A DNA stretch of 42,694 nt. Origin: Planctomycetota bacterium. GTDB lineage: Bacteria; Planctomycetota; JAJSAM01; JAJVHW01. Under the pieces are notes generated by a model, which worked only from the letters and a program-made list of their open reading frames with translations, was not told the origin of the DNA and did not search any database. The position numbers and the translations under genes were made by a program. The stretch is taken from positions 1-42,694 of the forward strand of contig JAJVHW010000055.1 of NCBI GenBank assembly GCA_022072415.1, in the 5' to 3' direction. Shown one piece after another: positions 32,848-41,580 of the stretch. How positions within the stretch are numbered: the stretch's first letter is position 1; each line of letters begins with the position of its first letter.

Positions 32848-33335
32848 AGCGTGATTCTGCACGGAATGCTGTCGGTCGCTGTGCATCCAGACGTCTGGCA
32901 GAGGACTCGAGGATCCCCGGGACCGCAGGCAGGAGGCGGCTGTGGCACGCCTGTGTACTGGCATGTACCGGTGGGGATGGTCCCGCAGATCATTTCGCCG
33001 TCCGGAGTGCACGGTTCCTCGCTCGTTGCGTAGCAGTACTTTGCAACGACCGTTGCATCCTCGCTGCACACCACGTTGGTCGCGATACATGTCTCGTTAC
33101 CCGGGCCCGCGCTGCATCCCGTGCTTTGACAAGAGATCGCGCCTGCCCCTGAACAGAGGGTGTTGGCCTTCATGATGATGGTACACGTAGTGTCGTAGTC
33201 GAGACAGAGGCGATTGTCGCCACCGCGAAGATGGCGTAGACCAGAGAAGTCGGGTACGCGCTCCTGGGCCAAAGACAACCCAGTGAGCGTGAATGCCGCC
33301 ACGCCGAAGAGTAGACAGATTGCGGTTTTCCGCAT
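32838..33335 (-). CDS. Cysteine-rich secreted protein
   Basis: 165 residues from ATG at 33335, with an excellent ribosome site (GGAGG, 4 bases away). The signal peptide MRKTAICLLFGVAAFTLTGL ends near SLAQ (residue 23). The mature part has 16 cysteines, an even number that could form eight disulfides. Two stretches repeat the same spacing: SCQSTGCSAGPGNETC and LCQTSGCTATDSIPC. There is no known domain, and few hydrophobic or charged residues. It is the first gene of the seven-gene operon, followed by a strong hairpin, so it is probably made in larger amounts than the rest. Best guess: the exported product that the other genes anchor, oxidise or process; a structural surface protein is also possible. 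Confidence 0.75.
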   Translation of the reverse strand: MRKTAICLLFGVAAFTLTGLSLAQERVPDFSGLRHLRGGDNRLCLDYDTTCTIIMKANTLCSGAGAISCQSTGCSAGPGNETCIATNVVCSEDATVVAKYCYATSEEPCTPDGEMICGTIPTGTCQYTGVPQPPPACGPGDPRVLCQTSGCTATDSIPCRITLCR

Positions 33336-33576
33336 GAGACCTCCAGTAGCACACATGAACGAGCATCGCGGGACCGTGTGCCATCGGCTCCACCGCGGAC
33401 TGCGCTGGACCGCCCCGGATACTCCCGGGTTGAGCGGCGTGCGCAGGTTCATCTCGATTGATCACCCCAATCAATGCTGAGTCGAGCGTCCGACATCGGT
33501 CCGGCTCCGGCGATCCCCAAGGCCCTTCGCTCGGACTCATCGAGGGACTCTGTCGGGCCTCTGAACTGAGCGTCGG

Positions 33577-34089
33577 TCATCGCGCACCTCGGTGCGGATT
33601 ATAGACACGCGCGTGCGTTGTACGTACCGGGTTTACATTGTTTCGACACTTTAGCCTGCCCACTTCGCGCGTGCGCATCGCATTCGCGAGACTACCATCT
33701 GGAAGCGCAGCCGGAGCGCTCGCAGCCTGTCGAACCAGTCCGCTGTGACGGCGTCCAGTCCGTCGCCGTCCGACGACACCTCTCCCATGGCAAGGACTCT
33801 CCGTCCGCGGGACCTCGGTCAGGCAGGGCTCTTTCGCTGCGGGGCCTTGTACCGGACGGTCGTCTTGCGCACTTCGTGCGGAACGTCGTCCCGAGCAGCA
33901 CGACCCCTCGCAGGTGTGCGCCGCGTACACCGAGGAGCGCGGCCTCTCCTTGCGCCACAAATCGTGATCGAACTCACTCCCGCGCCGCGCAGCATCGCCG
34001 GGTGGTACGGTGGGAAGGCGTTCGCCGAAGCAGCTGCACGCTTGCCGCTCCGGGAGCTAGTGCAGGCCCTCTTTGACGAGGTACGCTGA
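33577..34089 (+). other. Possible remnant of a plus-strand gene
   Basis: The stretch between the operon and the EEP gene holds no intact gene I can support. Near its right end one plus frame reads like genuine protein (IVIELTPAPRSIAGWYGG, then AFAEAAARLPLRELVQALF) and stops at 34089. A different frame just upstream looks weakly coding (QVCAAYTEERGLSLRH). This suggests a gene broken by frameshifts, of unknown family. 33336-33576 upstream of the Cys-rich gene should hold the operon promoter; I could not assign -35/-10 boxes with confidence. Confidence 0.35.
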
Positions 34090-34143
34090 TGATGAACTGT
34101 TCTCGCTCACCAGCTCCTGTTTAATGATCTCGGACTCAGAGCA

Positions 34144-34962
34144 CTAGGAGCGCTCGACCTCGAGCCGGAGCAGGCCGTGGTCGCTGTAGTTCTCGATCCA
34201 GGAGCCCTGCGCCGCCGGCTCTCTTTCCTTCGGCCACCCGAGCACCGAGATCTCGGCTCCGCCCTGGCTCTTGAAGCGAAGGTGCGATGAGGCGACGACG
34301 TGGTCCAAGTCCGACGGCGCGAACTTCCCGCCGGGTCCGTTCCACCAGGTGGCGGGCTCGTCCTTCGAAAGCCGCCTCATGCCGACGCGCTTCGCCTCTC
34401 TGTCGAGCTTCCGCACCTCGGTCGCAGCATCGATCGAGCGCCCGTAGGGGTACTTCATCCCCATCGTGTTCAGGTCGCCGAGGAAGATGTAGCTCGCGGC
34501 GGCCTTCCCGCCCTTCCGCGCAAGCTTGTCGAGGGTCTTCTTAAAGTCGAGCGCGCGGCTGAACTGGTCGTCGCGAACACCAAGCCCCTTCGGGTCGGGT
34601 CCGCTCTTCGTGTGGAGGAAGAGGATCGAGTAGGTCTCGCCCTCAATCACCAGAGAGAGGAGGGCGCCCGGCCGGAGCGTCGTCTGCCCGCTCCTGAACT
34701 CCGTCCTCTGGGTGAAGAATGAGGTCAGCGGGCGCCTGACCCCGACGAGGATCTCCTGGATCTGCGGGCCCTCGGTGATGTGGAAGCTGTAGCCAGGCAT
34801 TTCCTTGGTGAGCGTCGAGAAGACGGCCGCGCCCTCGACCTCGTATAGCGCGAAGACATCGGGTGCCTGATCCCGCAGGAACGACACGACGCGAGCGATC
34901 CGAGCCGGGTCATCCTTAAAGTGCTCGACGTTCCAGGATGCCAGCGTAAACGCCCTGACCAT
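34144..34962 (-). CDS. Endonuclease/exonuclease/phosphatase (EEP) family protein
   Basis: 272 residues from ATG at 34962, with AGGAGG 6 bases upstream. The EEP fold motifs are complete and in order: SWNVEHF (about 8-14), FALYEVEG with the metal-binding Glu (about 37-44), the FLHTKSG His strand (about 114), FLGDLNTM (about 160), SDLDHVV (about 216) and the terminal SDHGLL with the catalytic Asp-His (about 260). These Mg-dependent enzymes cut phosphodiester bonds in DNA, RNA, lipids or inositol phosphates. There is no signal peptide, so it should act in the cytoplasm. It stands alone, with unrelated neighbours. Substrate not predictable. Confidence 0.9.
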   Translation of the reverse strand: MVRAFTLASWNVEHFKDDPARIARVVSFLRDQAPDVFALYEVEGAAVFSTLTKEMPGYSFHITEGPQIQEILVGVRRPLTSFFTQRTEFRSGQTTLRPGALLSLVIEGETYSILFLHTKSGPDPKGLGVRDDQFSRALDFKKTLDKLARKGGKAAASYIFLGDLNTMGMKYPYGRSIDAATEVRKLDREAKRVGMRRLSKDEPATWWNGPGGKFAPSDLDHVVASSHLRFKSQGGAEISVLGWPKEREPAAQGSWIENYSDHGLLRLEVERS

Positions 34963-35116
34963 TGGGAACCTCCTGCGTCGGAAGACCTCAACCTCTGCAC
35001 GGCCGAGTGCCCCTCAACAAACCACCAATCTCTCGTGCCAATGCCAGCTCCACTCTTCCTGTAATCCAAAGTGCCGCGAACCGAACGGTACTCACCGATC
35101 CTGCTGCGGCTCTCAG

Positions 35117-36361
35117 TCAGAACTTGACCGAGAGCCCAAGCTTCACCGTCTCCTCCTCCGAGAGGGACACCCACTTGAATCCATTGGTGTACTCCAAGGA
35201 TAGCCCGACGTTCTGCGTGAGGTCGTACTTGAGCCCGAGTGTCGTGCGATCGAGGTCCTGCGGATCCTCGCTTGTGGACTCAAGGTGCGCATAGCTAGCG
35301 GTCAGGCCAAGCTCGGGCCAGGCGGTTGGCGCGACAGAAAGCTCTAGCTTCGGGCCCCAGCGGAAGTCAGTCTCGCCGGGTGCTGCGACAGTCGCAAACC
35401 CCGGATTGGAAACGTGGCGCACAAGACCAACCATCCTCGTGCGCACCGAAATGTCGATAGCGTCAAACACTCGATGCGGCGTCCCTACGCCGAATTCGCC
35501 ACCGATGGGCTCCCACTCCACGTCAACTAGACCGATGTCCGCGTCCAGGCGCGAATCAGTGGCGTACCCAGGCGCAATCCGAAGGTAGTTTGTGGCAAAC
35601 GGACCGAGCCCGTCACACTCGGCCTCGAACATCAGCCTCGTCGAGAAGACGTTCTTGTCCTTCGTAAGTCGCTCCGACTTGGCGACGGCGTCGTCCCGCA
35701 GTCGCTCCACGCTGAGGCTGGGCGCCGCAGACACGCGGCCGACCCAACTATTGCCGTTGGGTGCTGGCTGCGAGAGCGTCATCACGTAGATCACCGCTCC
35801 GTCAATGGCGAGCTTCTCCTTGTCCTCCCGCTCGTTGCGCTCGAAGGAAAGTGTAAGCCCGGTGGCCTTGTCCCACGGCTTGGCGGGGTCGGCGAGTGTT
35901 ATCGCGTCGTAGGACTTGCGAACGTAGAGATCGGGGATCTTCCAGCGGGACTCCGGCCACTTGAGGGGCAGGAACCGGTCTACTTCGCGGACTGTAAGCG
36001 AGACCGGGAGATCCTCGGTAGCAAGATTGTGAACCGTCTCGTCGAAGTTCGGCCTGCCCATGAGCCGGTTCACGCGCTGTTCGACATCGATCAGCGCCTC
36101 ATCGACGCCCACGTCCACATCCGCCAGGAACTTGTCGATCTCGACTCCGGAAAGGCTACCGTCTCGGTCCGTATCGATCGCGCTGAACACTTCGTACTTT
36201 CGCAACCACCGGAGGTAGGCGCGCAGCTCCTTCTCGTTCATCTTCCCGTCGCCGTCGTCGAACTCTCGCGCCGTCGGTGGGGGCTTGTCCTGCGCCAAGG
36301 CGGGCGCACCGAGACCGAACACAAAGCAGACGCCGGAGCTCGCTAGGTGAACTGCGCGCAT
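35117..36361 (-). CDS. Outer-membrane beta-barrel protein with N-terminal EF-hands
   Basis: 414 residues from ATG at 36361, with an AGGAAGG ribosome site lying over the stop of the upstream gene. The signal peptide ends at ALAQD (residue 24). Two EF-hand loops follow: a degenerate one at 34-45 (FDDGDGKMNEKE, position 1 not acidic) and a canonical one at 63-74 (DTDRDGSLSGVE). From about residue 110 alternating amphipathic strands continue to the end, and the last strand finishes in Phe (KLGLSVKF), the usual barrel assembly signal. It probably forms a calcium-responsive outer-membrane channel or receptor. It sits three bases after a small partner gene. Confidence 0.78.
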   Translation of the reverse strand: MRAVHLASSGVCFVFGLGAPALAQDKPPPTAREFDDGDGKMNEKELRAYLRWLRKYEVFSAIDTDRDGSLSGVEIDKFLADVDVGVDEALIDVEQRVNRLMGRPNFDETVHNLATEDLPVSLTVREVDRFLPLKWPESRWKIPDLYVRKSYDAITLADPAKPWDKATGLTLSFERNEREDKEKLAIDGAVIYVMTLSQPAPNGNSWVGRVSAAPSLSVERLRDDAVAKSERLTKDKNVFSTRLMFEAECDGLGPFATNYLRIAPGYATDSRLDADIGLVDVEWEPIGGEFGVGTPHRVFDAIDISVRTRMVGLVRHVSNPGFATVAAPGETDFRWGPKLELSVAPTAWPELGLTASYAHLESTSEDPQDLDRTTLGLKYDLTQNVGLSLEYTNGFKWVSLSEEETVKLGLSVKF

Positions 36362-36364
36362 CCA

Positions 36365-36664
36365 CTAGCCTTCCTCTCTACGCGAAACAGGGATCGCCGC
36401 CCACACGAGGGCCGCAAGGATGCTCACTGTAGTCGCGCTCCCAGCTTGACTACGTGTGAACTCAAGATTGACGTCCGAGAATCTACTCACTAGGAGCGGC
36501 GCCAACGCTCTCTGTCCTGCGGCCGAGAACATCAAGCCTTTCGGTCCGGCTCCCTGAAGCGTGTTCGACCCGCTGAAGTCGCCGGGGTCGATTCCTCGGT
36601 CACGTGCGATGACACCTTTCACACGCCGGTACGCCGCAGCACGAGTGATCCTGACTGCGCTCAT
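36365..36664 (-). CDS. Small protein with C-terminal membrane helix, unknown
   Basis: 99 residues from ATG at 36664, chosen because GGAGGAG lies about 4 bases before it; an ATG at 36676 sits upstream of that site. The N-terminal part is basic (RITRAAAYRRVKGVIARDRG) and followed by a Gly/Ser-rich stretch. A hydrophobic end (TTVSILAALVWAAIPV) could be a membrane helix with a short cytoplasmic tail. Three bases separate its stop from the barrel gene, so the two are almost surely co-transcribed. No family recognised. Confidence 0.55.
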   Translation of the reverse strand: MSAVRITRAAAYRRVKGVIARDRGIDPGDFSGSNTLQGAGPKGLMFSAAGQRALAPLLVSRFSDVNLEFTRSQAGSATTVSILAALVWAAIPVSRREEG

Positions 36665-36953
36665 CGACTCCTCCATCCATCTGATCGTACTCTACTCATC
36701 GCGACTCCGCCACTGTCGCGCAATGAGGGCACGCTTCTCCCCCATCGAAATCCATTTCTCGCGTCGCGCCCGACTGTCCATAGGACGCACCGACGGCCTG
36801 CCCTGCGAGAACCACGCAACCAAACCAACGACTGCGATGCGAACGTGCACGCATGGTTATCCACAACCGAACTCGTCAACATGAGAATCTCATGCCAGTA
36901 TTAGACAAACAGTCGCCCGAAGACCTAAACAAGTCACCCACACACAAGCAACC

Positions 36954-37313
36954 ATGTCGTACTCGTTCGAGAGCACACCCCGCATAGATGAATCGTCCTT
37001 TGACAAGAATGTCGAATACGTCCTTGATCAAGACAGCAACGGAAATCCAATCATCGTTGACAGCCTACCGGTGCTGGTCTCGTTGCGATACTCCAAGAAC
37101 TACGAGGAATGGTTCATTGAGGTAATTGGAAGGCCAGATTCGCCCTGGCCACTGAAGACGTTACCCTGGAGTCGGTGCAAGAGCGTTGGAGAATGCGTAT
37201 TCGAAATGACGGAGACGCTGCGTAGGCACTACAACTTGAACTCCGTTAGACTAGAGAACTGGCGGCCGGCTGCGCAAAACAGCTCGAAGACACCGACGAG
37301 TGGCCAGCAGTAG
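36954..37313 (+). CDS. Hypothetical protein, acidic, 119 residues
   Basis: ATG at 36954 with no clear ribosome site. The protein is acidic and soluble (SSFDKNVEYVLDQDSNGNP, YSKNYEEWFIEVIGRP, FEMTETLRRHYNLNSVRL), with a protein-like mix of residues and more A/T in third positions than its neighbours, as expected for a recent import. It converges on the trypco-like gene at 37335. The region 36677-36953 before it is A/T-richer and gene-free and may hold promoters for both flanking genes. No family recognised; immunity or small regulatory proteins in defence islands often look like this, but nothing more can be said. Confidence 0.5.
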   Translation: MSYSFESTPRIDESSFDKNVEYVLDQDSNGNPIIVDSLPVLVSLRYSKNYEEWFIEVIGRPDSPWPLKTLPWSRCKSVGECVFEMTETLRRHYNLNSVRLENWRPAAQNSSKTPTSGQQ

Positions 37314-37334
37314 TTGACGCCGAGCGGATCTTTG

Positions 37335-37634
37335 TCACTTTGCGATGGCGTTCGCCACGCGACCGCGGACGTACTTCACCTTGGCTGTCCCATCGAACTT
37401 GACACCGGGTAGCCCACTTGCGACCCCGAACACGAACTCAATCGATTCAACGTCGAATCCGTCCGGGCACATTCGCGTCGCGCGCTCCTCTACGATGCGA
37501 GGCAGCTCCTCCAGTACTCGGCGGATTGCGTCTCCGCCGAACAGAACTTTTCTTCCGGCGCGATCTGCCGCCAAGACACCTGCAGTCTCTGCAGACAGAT
37601 CAGCCTCAGAGACAAGGATTGTGATCTCGCTCAC
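37335..37634 (-). CDS. Trypco/CU044_2847-like small partner protein
   Basis: 99 residues from ATG at 37634. The layout is an N-terminal strand (ITILVSEADLS), a long helix (GGDAIRRVLEELPRIVEERA) and three strands at the end (SIEFVFGVASGL, VKFDGTAKVKYVRGR). This helix-then-VExxFGVxxG pattern is what I associate with trypsin-co-occurring (trypco) domains that accompany CHAT or trypsin-like proteases in bacterial conflict systems. Its start overlaps the stop of the AAA-CHAT gene by 4 bases (ATGA), which links the two. It may be an adaptor, a regulator or the protease substrate. Family call is moderate. Confidence 0.55.
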   Translation of the reverse strand: MSEITILVSEADLSAETAGVLAADRAGRKVLFGGDAIRRVLEELPRIVEERATRMCPDGFDVESIEFVFGVASGLPGVKFDGTAKVKYVRGRVANAIAK

Positions 37635-40600
37635 GACTGCCCCTCCCTCGGTCGGTGAAGCCCGTATGAGACATAGAGCGCGCGAACATCGTCACGACTC
37701 CCAGGTCCACTCATCACGGCCGATGCATCTACAGCCTCGCCAGTGCGCACTACGCTCCTCAGGTGGTCGTCGAGAACGATTGCGTCCGAGGCGGTGATCG
37801 GCGCTATGGGACCCCACGCACGCGCGCCGCTGCCAAGGGAAATCGTCGATGGAATGTTGTCAATCTGGTCGCCGGACGCAGCTCCACATGCGGACACAAC
37901 TACGTGTGAGGGACCCAGCAAAGGGTACGCGTCCAATAGATCTCTTGAGACAACTAGAGCGTCCTCTCCTCCAAGCTGCAGCCCACCGCGGTCCTGGTGC
38001 CCAACTAGATGAAGTACTCCGCAAGAGGCGGCGCGCTGGCGCAGTTCCTCCATCGAGGCGGGTGCGGACTCACCTTGCCTCCCAACCGTCACGACGCCAC
38101 CTGCGGCTGGCCTGCTCGACTCGAACCGAAGTCTAAGCGCTCCGTGCACTCCGTTTCCGGTCCATCGAACGACATCCCACATCTCGCTCAGCGACGCTCG
38201 TTCGTCGACGTACGGAACCTGCGGGCACAACCACTCCCACGGTACGTCTTGAACTTGGGTGAACAGTACAACTCGCCTCACCATGCCCCTCAGATTGCTG
38301 AGCGTGCGATGGCCGCTGTTCGTCAGAACTCGCTTGGCCATAGCCACGCCCGCCGCTCGCACCGTCTCTCCGATTGGCTTCCCCGCGAGCATTCGCTTTG
38401 TAACACCGCCGACCCACTCCCTGGCCATTCTCCGCACATCGTCAACGCGCAAGTCGTTTGTGAGTATCTCGGGACTGTATCCATTCAGTGCCCGTGCGTG
38501 AACCGCAAGCCGTACCACATCACCAGCCTGCTCGACGCTGATGACAGCAAAGTCATCTGAGGCTTCCACCGGGAGATAGCTCACCGCTACGGACCTGAGC
38601 TCGGAATCACCCGGGTGCGGCATCTCTGTCAGGCTTCCAGAAACGTGTTTCGAGCCACGCTCCGAGCCCGAAAACTGCTCGCCTCGATGCGCTAGCAGCG
38701 CTTGGGCGTACCCGTCCTCACGCCCTGCCGACTTCTGCATCGAGAACATGGTCGCCACTGCGCTCAATTGAGTCGATGACCGCACATCCACTCTCCCCGC
38801 GAGCGTCTCTCCCATGAAGTCGTACCTGAGAGAGATGTTCACCGCGGCGTCATCGAAAGTCACCGGGAGGTATCGGGCGTCCTCGCGCCCGCTCGATCGA
38901 AGGTTGCGGAGTCGTAGCTCGAGCGCCTCCCCTCTCTTCCGTATCCTCGTCGACGTCGCGTGCATCGTGTCGACGTATGCGAAAACTTGAGCATCACGGG
39001 ACCCGCGCATCCGAAAGTAGAGACGGTCAAATGCGCGAGAGATCAGAGCCGAAAGCGTACCGTCTCGATCCAGCACGTCGGCAATTCGGCGAGCGCATCT
39101 TGGATGGTCAGCTGCTCTTTTCGCGAGAAGAGCGACTTGCGACTCCTCACGCTCAACCACCTCAGCTGCGTATTCCAGGAGCGAGTCGAGCTGCCCAAGA
39201 AAACCGACCCGGGGCGAGTTCCGGATGCGACGGTGTCGTAGTGGAACGTCGAGCACCGCAGAGAGTAGATAATCAGGATCACAGAGCATGCGGTTCAGAT
39301 AGCAATACCCGGCCTCTGTGAGAATGTACGCGGACGGAAGAGGATCGTCGTCCAGTACGAACTCCACGTCGGAGCCCACAAGCAACTCCGCGGTCTGAAG
39401 CCGAACCAAGGCCTGTCTCGCCACAGAGGCTTGGAATCCGAGAACCTGCAGCCAGCTCAGCAGGTCCTTCGTACTCGCGTATCTTCGCGCCGCCACGAGC
39501 GCGAGAATCCTGTGATACAGGAGGAATTCGCCCGCGGCCCCGTCAAGAGCGAGCAGATTCGGGACGTGGTCATCTCCGATCAGGGTGCCTCTCTCGCCTT
39601 CCACGATTGCCACGAGCGGATGGAACTCTGCAGCGTCGGTCACTCCCAAGAGAAACTCTCCTGGGAGTGATCGATGTGAAAGCAGACGCCGAAACAACAC
39701 CAGCATGTGACGCACATTGTTCGCCGAGGCCGCCTCTAGGAGTGCGAACACGTCTTCCTTCTCGTCTCCGCGCCTGCTCATCAGTGACCGCAGTCGTTGA
39801 AACGCTATCAAGACCGCCTCGCGACTGAGTGGCTGATCGTATGCGACCAGAGAGGCCGTGGCGGCCTTCTCGGCCGTGAGCAGCGCCGTCCGTTCGAACC
39901 AGTCGGAGAACGATGGCGCTTGAACTTCAATCTTCCACGTGACGAAGTGCATTGCGCTTCCGCGCCCAAGCGCGTTTCCGAACGAGCCTGGTCTCATGCA
40001 GAGTACTGAACCAATTCCTGCCGCACGGTACATTGCCCCGGCAATCGACAGCGCGGTCTCAACGGTGTCCGACGCCACGTGGTCAAGGCTGTCGAACCAG
40101 AACAGGATCTTCCTGGGATCTCCGCTCGGAGCGCGCTCGCGGAGTGCACGCGCGAGTCTTGCCACGCAGTCCATTCCCTCGTACTGCTTCATCACAGTTC
40201 TAGCTTGCGCCACAATCTCAGCTCGACGACCGGCTGACTCTAGATCGAGCCTCGCACGCACCAGCTCTAATGTGTCTTCGATCGTTGCGCTTGTCCCACG
40301 CGCGGTCGCGTTGTGGTCAATCCTGAGTATCAGCGGGGCCTCGTCGCCCAGCGACACCGTCATCACCCAGTCTACGTAGTTCATGAGTGATGTCTTGCCG
40401 GCGCCGCGGGGCCCGACGATGCTGAGCACGCGGTTCCCTGACTGCGTCAGGATGAAAGAGATTACGTCGATCTCCGCCTCGCCGAGCTGCTTGTCTCGAA
40501 ATGCCGTCGGTAGACGCGAACGAAGTGCGGGCAGTTGTGTGAGGTCGCCACCTCTACGGTTTGTGATGTACCGAGGGTCGAACCTGTGTGCATCCAACCG

Positions 40601-40711
40601 TCGAACGTCTGCCAAGCTCGTAGCTTCATCAAACGCGCCAGACACGGCGTGCCAGAGCTGAGAAGACGCCGGCTGGAAGAGGGCCGGGTCGCGACTTGGA
40701 CGCCATCCCAT
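37631..40711 (-). CDS. AAA ATPase-CHAT protease-like fusion protein
   Basis: 1026 residues from ATG at 40711, preceded by AGGAGA 7 bases away; a GTG at 40735 lacks such a site. The N-terminal third is a STAND/AAA-like ATPase: Walker A IVGPRGAGKTS (about 99-109) and a Walker B-like ILFWFDSLDH. A helical middle section resembles a winged-helix or sensor region. The last 130 residues form a CHAT-type caspase-like domain: His in VLHLVGHQD (about 903) and Cys in VVVSACGAAS (about 940), the expected dyad. CHAT proteases cut partner proteins on activation, for example to trigger cell death during phage attack. Coupled to the trypco-like gene. Confidence 0.78.
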   Translation of the reverse strand: MGWRPSRDPALFQPASSQLWHAVSGAFDEATSLADVRRLDAHRFDPRYITNRRGGDLTQLPALRSRLPTAFRDKQLGEAEIDVISFILTQSGNRVLSIVGPRGAGKTSLMNYVDWVMTVSLGDEAPLILRIDHNATARGTSATIEDTLELVRARLDLESAGRRAEIVAQARTVMKQYEGMDCVARLARALRERAPSGDPRKILFWFDSLDHVASDTVETALSIAGAMYRAAGIGSVLCMRPGSFGNALGRGSAMHFVTWKIEVQAPSFSDWFERTALLTAEKAATASLVAYDQPLSREAVLIAFQRLRSLMSRRGDEKEDVFALLEAASANNVRHMLVLFRRLLSHRSLPGEFLLGVTDAAEFHPLVAIVEGERGTLIGDDHVPNLLALDGAAGEFLLYHRILALVAARRYASTKDLLSWLQVLGFQASVARQALVRLQTAELLVGSDVEFVLDDDPLPSAYILTEAGYCYLNRMLCDPDYLLSAVLDVPLRHRRIRNSPRVGFLGQLDSLLEYAAEVVEREESQVALLAKRAADHPRCARRIADVLDRDGTLSALISRAFDRLYFRMRGSRDAQVFAYVDTMHATSTRIRKRGEALELRLRNLRSSGREDARYLPVTFDDAAVNISLRYDFMGETLAGRVDVRSSTQLSAVATMFSMQKSAGREDGYAQALLAHRGEQFSGSERGSKHVSGSLTEMPHPGDSELRSVAVSYLPVEASDDFAVISVEQAGDVVRLAVHARALNGYSPEILTNDLRVDDVRRMAREWVGGVTKRMLAGKPIGETVRAAGVAMAKRVLTNSGHRTLSNLRGMVRRVVLFTQVQDVPWEWLCPQVPYVDERASLSEMWDVVRWTGNGVHGALRLRFESSRPAAGGVVTVGRQGESAPASMEELRQRAASCGVLHLVGHQDRGGLQLGGEDALVVSRDLLDAYPLLGPSHVVVSACGAASGDQIDNIPSTISLGSGARAWGPIAPITASDAIVLDDHLRSVVRTGEAVDASAVMSGPGSRDDVRALYVSYGLHRPREGQS

Positions 40712-40803
40712 CTTCTGATCTCCTGGAGTCGACACACCGAGTTTATCAAGTTCTCAGCCTGGACTGTCGCGCGTCGCTAGCTAGCGAGAGCGTACTCCCA
40801 AAT

Positions 40804-41580
40804 TCAACGGAGCATCTTCTCTAGATCCTCCACGCGCTTCCGAAGCCGCCCCAGCACTTCCAGCATGTCGATCCTGACCTGAGGCTGCTGAGCATCTCCA
40901 TCTCCGACGCACCGGAGGGACTCATCATCGAAGAGAAGTCGCTCAATACGTCCAAGCTGAAGCAGGCAGCGAGGACTCGGAGGACGCCCCCTACGGACGC
41001 TGCTGACTGTTGAGTTCTTCTCCGACTGTCTCGCTGCGCGCGTCTCCAACTGCCTCACGCTGAGGCGCTCCTGCTCTGCCTGCTTCAGGAGCTCAGTCCG
41101 ACGCGGTTCCTGAAGCGGGAGCACCGCCCGGATGTGGCTCGCCCCGATGTGTTGCCACGTGGCAACACCACCCATAGGAAGGAGCAACCGGTACAGAGCG
41201 AGAGAGCGGCTGAGCGTCGCATAGTTGATCGGAAATCCGTCTGCCGTCAGACGGCTTGCGAGCGAGCGCAGCGGAGGGCCCAGTTTCGGCTCGCCCGGGC
41301 TGCCTGTACCCTCTCCGAGGAGCGTACTGGAGATGATCCGGCCCACTTCATAGTGAAGCTTCAGCGTGGCCTGGCGACCCAGCGCGCCAATCTCCAACGC
41401 GGCACGTTCGACCGCATCTGTCGTGATCACCACTGGGGAGGGCAGATGCGTTGCGTCCCGCGGGGTGCGACCTGCAGGCGCGCGCAGAAGCGCCCGGCGA
41501 GGACCTGCCTTCCTCTCACGCGTCGTGGCGTTCGAACGCCGACTCCGCGATGTCTCCGCAACGGCACCACGCTTCGTCAT
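40804..41580 (-). CDS. DUF1016 N-terminal/YhcG-like domain protein
   Basis: 258 residues from ATG at 41580. A basic disordered leader of about 50 residues precedes a domain that matches the YhcG/DUF1016 N-terminal module: KLHYEVGRIISSTLL (about 73-87), GFPINYATLSRSLALYRLL (about 114-132), TWQHIGASHIRAVLPLQEP (about 139-157) and ERLSVRQLETRAAR (about 169-182). The C-terminal PDDEXK nuclease half of full-length YhcG proteins is absent; instead there is a basic linker and a coiled-coil end (LRKRVEDLEKML). It probably binds DNA or a partner in a mobile or defence context; a partitioning-type role is also possible. Runs toward the CHAT gene, about 90 bases apart. Confidence 0.65.
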   Translation of the reverse strand: MTKRGAVAETSRSRRSNATTRERKAGPRRALLRAPAGRTPRDATHLPSPVVITTDAVERAALEIGALGRQATLKLHYEVGRIISSTLLGEGTGSPGEPKLGPPLRSLASRLTADGFPINYATLSRSLALYRLLLPMGGVATWQHIGASHIRAVLPLQEPRRTELLKQAEQERLSVRQLETRAARQSEKNSTVSSVRRGRPPSPRCLLQLGRIERLLFDDESLRCVGDGDAQQPQVRIDMLEVLGRLRKRVEDLEKMLR

